Source: Marinitoga hydrogenitolerans DSM 16785
Lineage (GTDB): Bacteria > Thermotogota > Thermotogae > Petrotogales > Petrotogaceae
NCBI RefSeq assembly: GCF_900129175.1
Contig: NZ_FQUI01000025.1
Coordinates: 1 to 32,802 of the forward strand
DNA length: 32,802 nt
Reading direction: 5' to 3'
The notes below the pieces were generated by a model. That model saw only the letters and a program-made list of their open reading frames with translations, searched no databases and was not told where the DNA came from. Numbering within the stretch: the stretch's first letter is position 1; every line of letters starts with the position of its first letter. Below are positions 32,619 through 32,802 of the stretch, piece after piece. A program made the position numbers and the translations under genes.

Positions 32619-32625
32619 TTAAACC

Positions 32626-32802
32626 ATGAGTAATAATCCTAAACAATTTTATCTCGATTTTGTCTATGATGAATATATGAAATCTAATTCTTCTTTTGCT
32701 TATATCCTTACCATTTTTGATTATATTGACTGGTCTCTTGTTCCTGAGATTAAAAACCCTGGTGTTGGTAGAACTGGTTATTCTCCTGTTTCTATGATTA
32801 AA
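32626..32802 (+). CDS. IS transposase, N-terminal fragment (IS5/IS1182-like)
   Basis: The first 59 codons of an open frame cut by the window end, starting at ATG 32626-32628 after CAGGGAGGTT. The sequence MSNNPKQFYLDFVYDEYM, then IDWSLVPEIKNPGVGRTGYSPVSMIK, resembles the DUF772-type N-terminal region of IS5/IS1182 family transposases, where a G-x-G-x-x-Y-x-P-x-x-M/L-I-K motif is common. The catalytic DDE part and the right end of the element lie outside the window, so whether it is intact cannot be told. Confidence 0.75.
   Translation, partial: MSNNPKQFYLDFVYDEYMKSNSSFAYILTIFDYIDWSLVPEIKNPGVGRTGYSPVSMIK

Overview
The window looks like chromosomal DNA of a low-GC, anaerobic thermophile of the Thermotogota, most likely Petrotogaceae and possibly Marinitoga. 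The reasons are the partial 16S 5' end, very AT-rich codon use, envelope genes rich in lipoproteins and beta-strands, and the mix of Pit, flagellin, GH13 and orphan sugar-binding genes. The genus is an inference; no database was searched.

Left edge (1-4880): the 5' end of a 16S rRNA gene on the minus strand, with its leader and a consensus promoter. Next come three minus-strand envelope genes: a lipoprotein with a glutamine-amidotransferase-like fold, a duplicated OB-fold lipoprotein and a probable outer-membrane beta-barrel. A divergent SNase-type nuclease lipoprotein follows. Together they suggest handling of nucleic acid outside the cytoplasm.

Housekeeping block (4881-10858, minus): panD, tmcAL, a secreted neopullulanase-like GH13 enzyme and priA, tightly packed as one probable operon. 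A divergent gene (10999-12765) encodes a P-loop protein resembling HPr kinase/PEP carboxykinase. A short flagellin gene follows on the minus strand.

Central block (13785-23078, plus): an operon of three large lipoproteins (664, 1544 and 878 aa). The first ends in a cohesin-like module. The second has an N-terminal dockerin-like module and a C-terminal cohesin-like module. The third has a dockerin-like module only. Ig/Fn3-like repeats separate the modules in the first two; the third has a few Ig-like segments at its C-terminus. This order fits a chain-like, calcium-dependent cell-surface assembly without recognisable catalytic modules, and it is the best candidate here for an undescribed system.

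Right block (23112-32802): a phosphate transporter pair (Pit plus DUF47), a TetR regulator with a likely self-operator, an orphan sugar-binding protein, an apt-pgi-coaE operon, a small omega-like gene, tRNA-Met(CAT) with a consensus promoter, a secreted beta-propeller protein and a small helical protein. Last is the left end of an insertion sequence whose transposase ribosome binding site can pair with an upstream inverted repeat. Most transcription units end in clear intrinsic terminators, several of them bidirectional between convergent genes. No gene-free stretch exceeds 300 bases, and no CRISPR array or prophage was seen.
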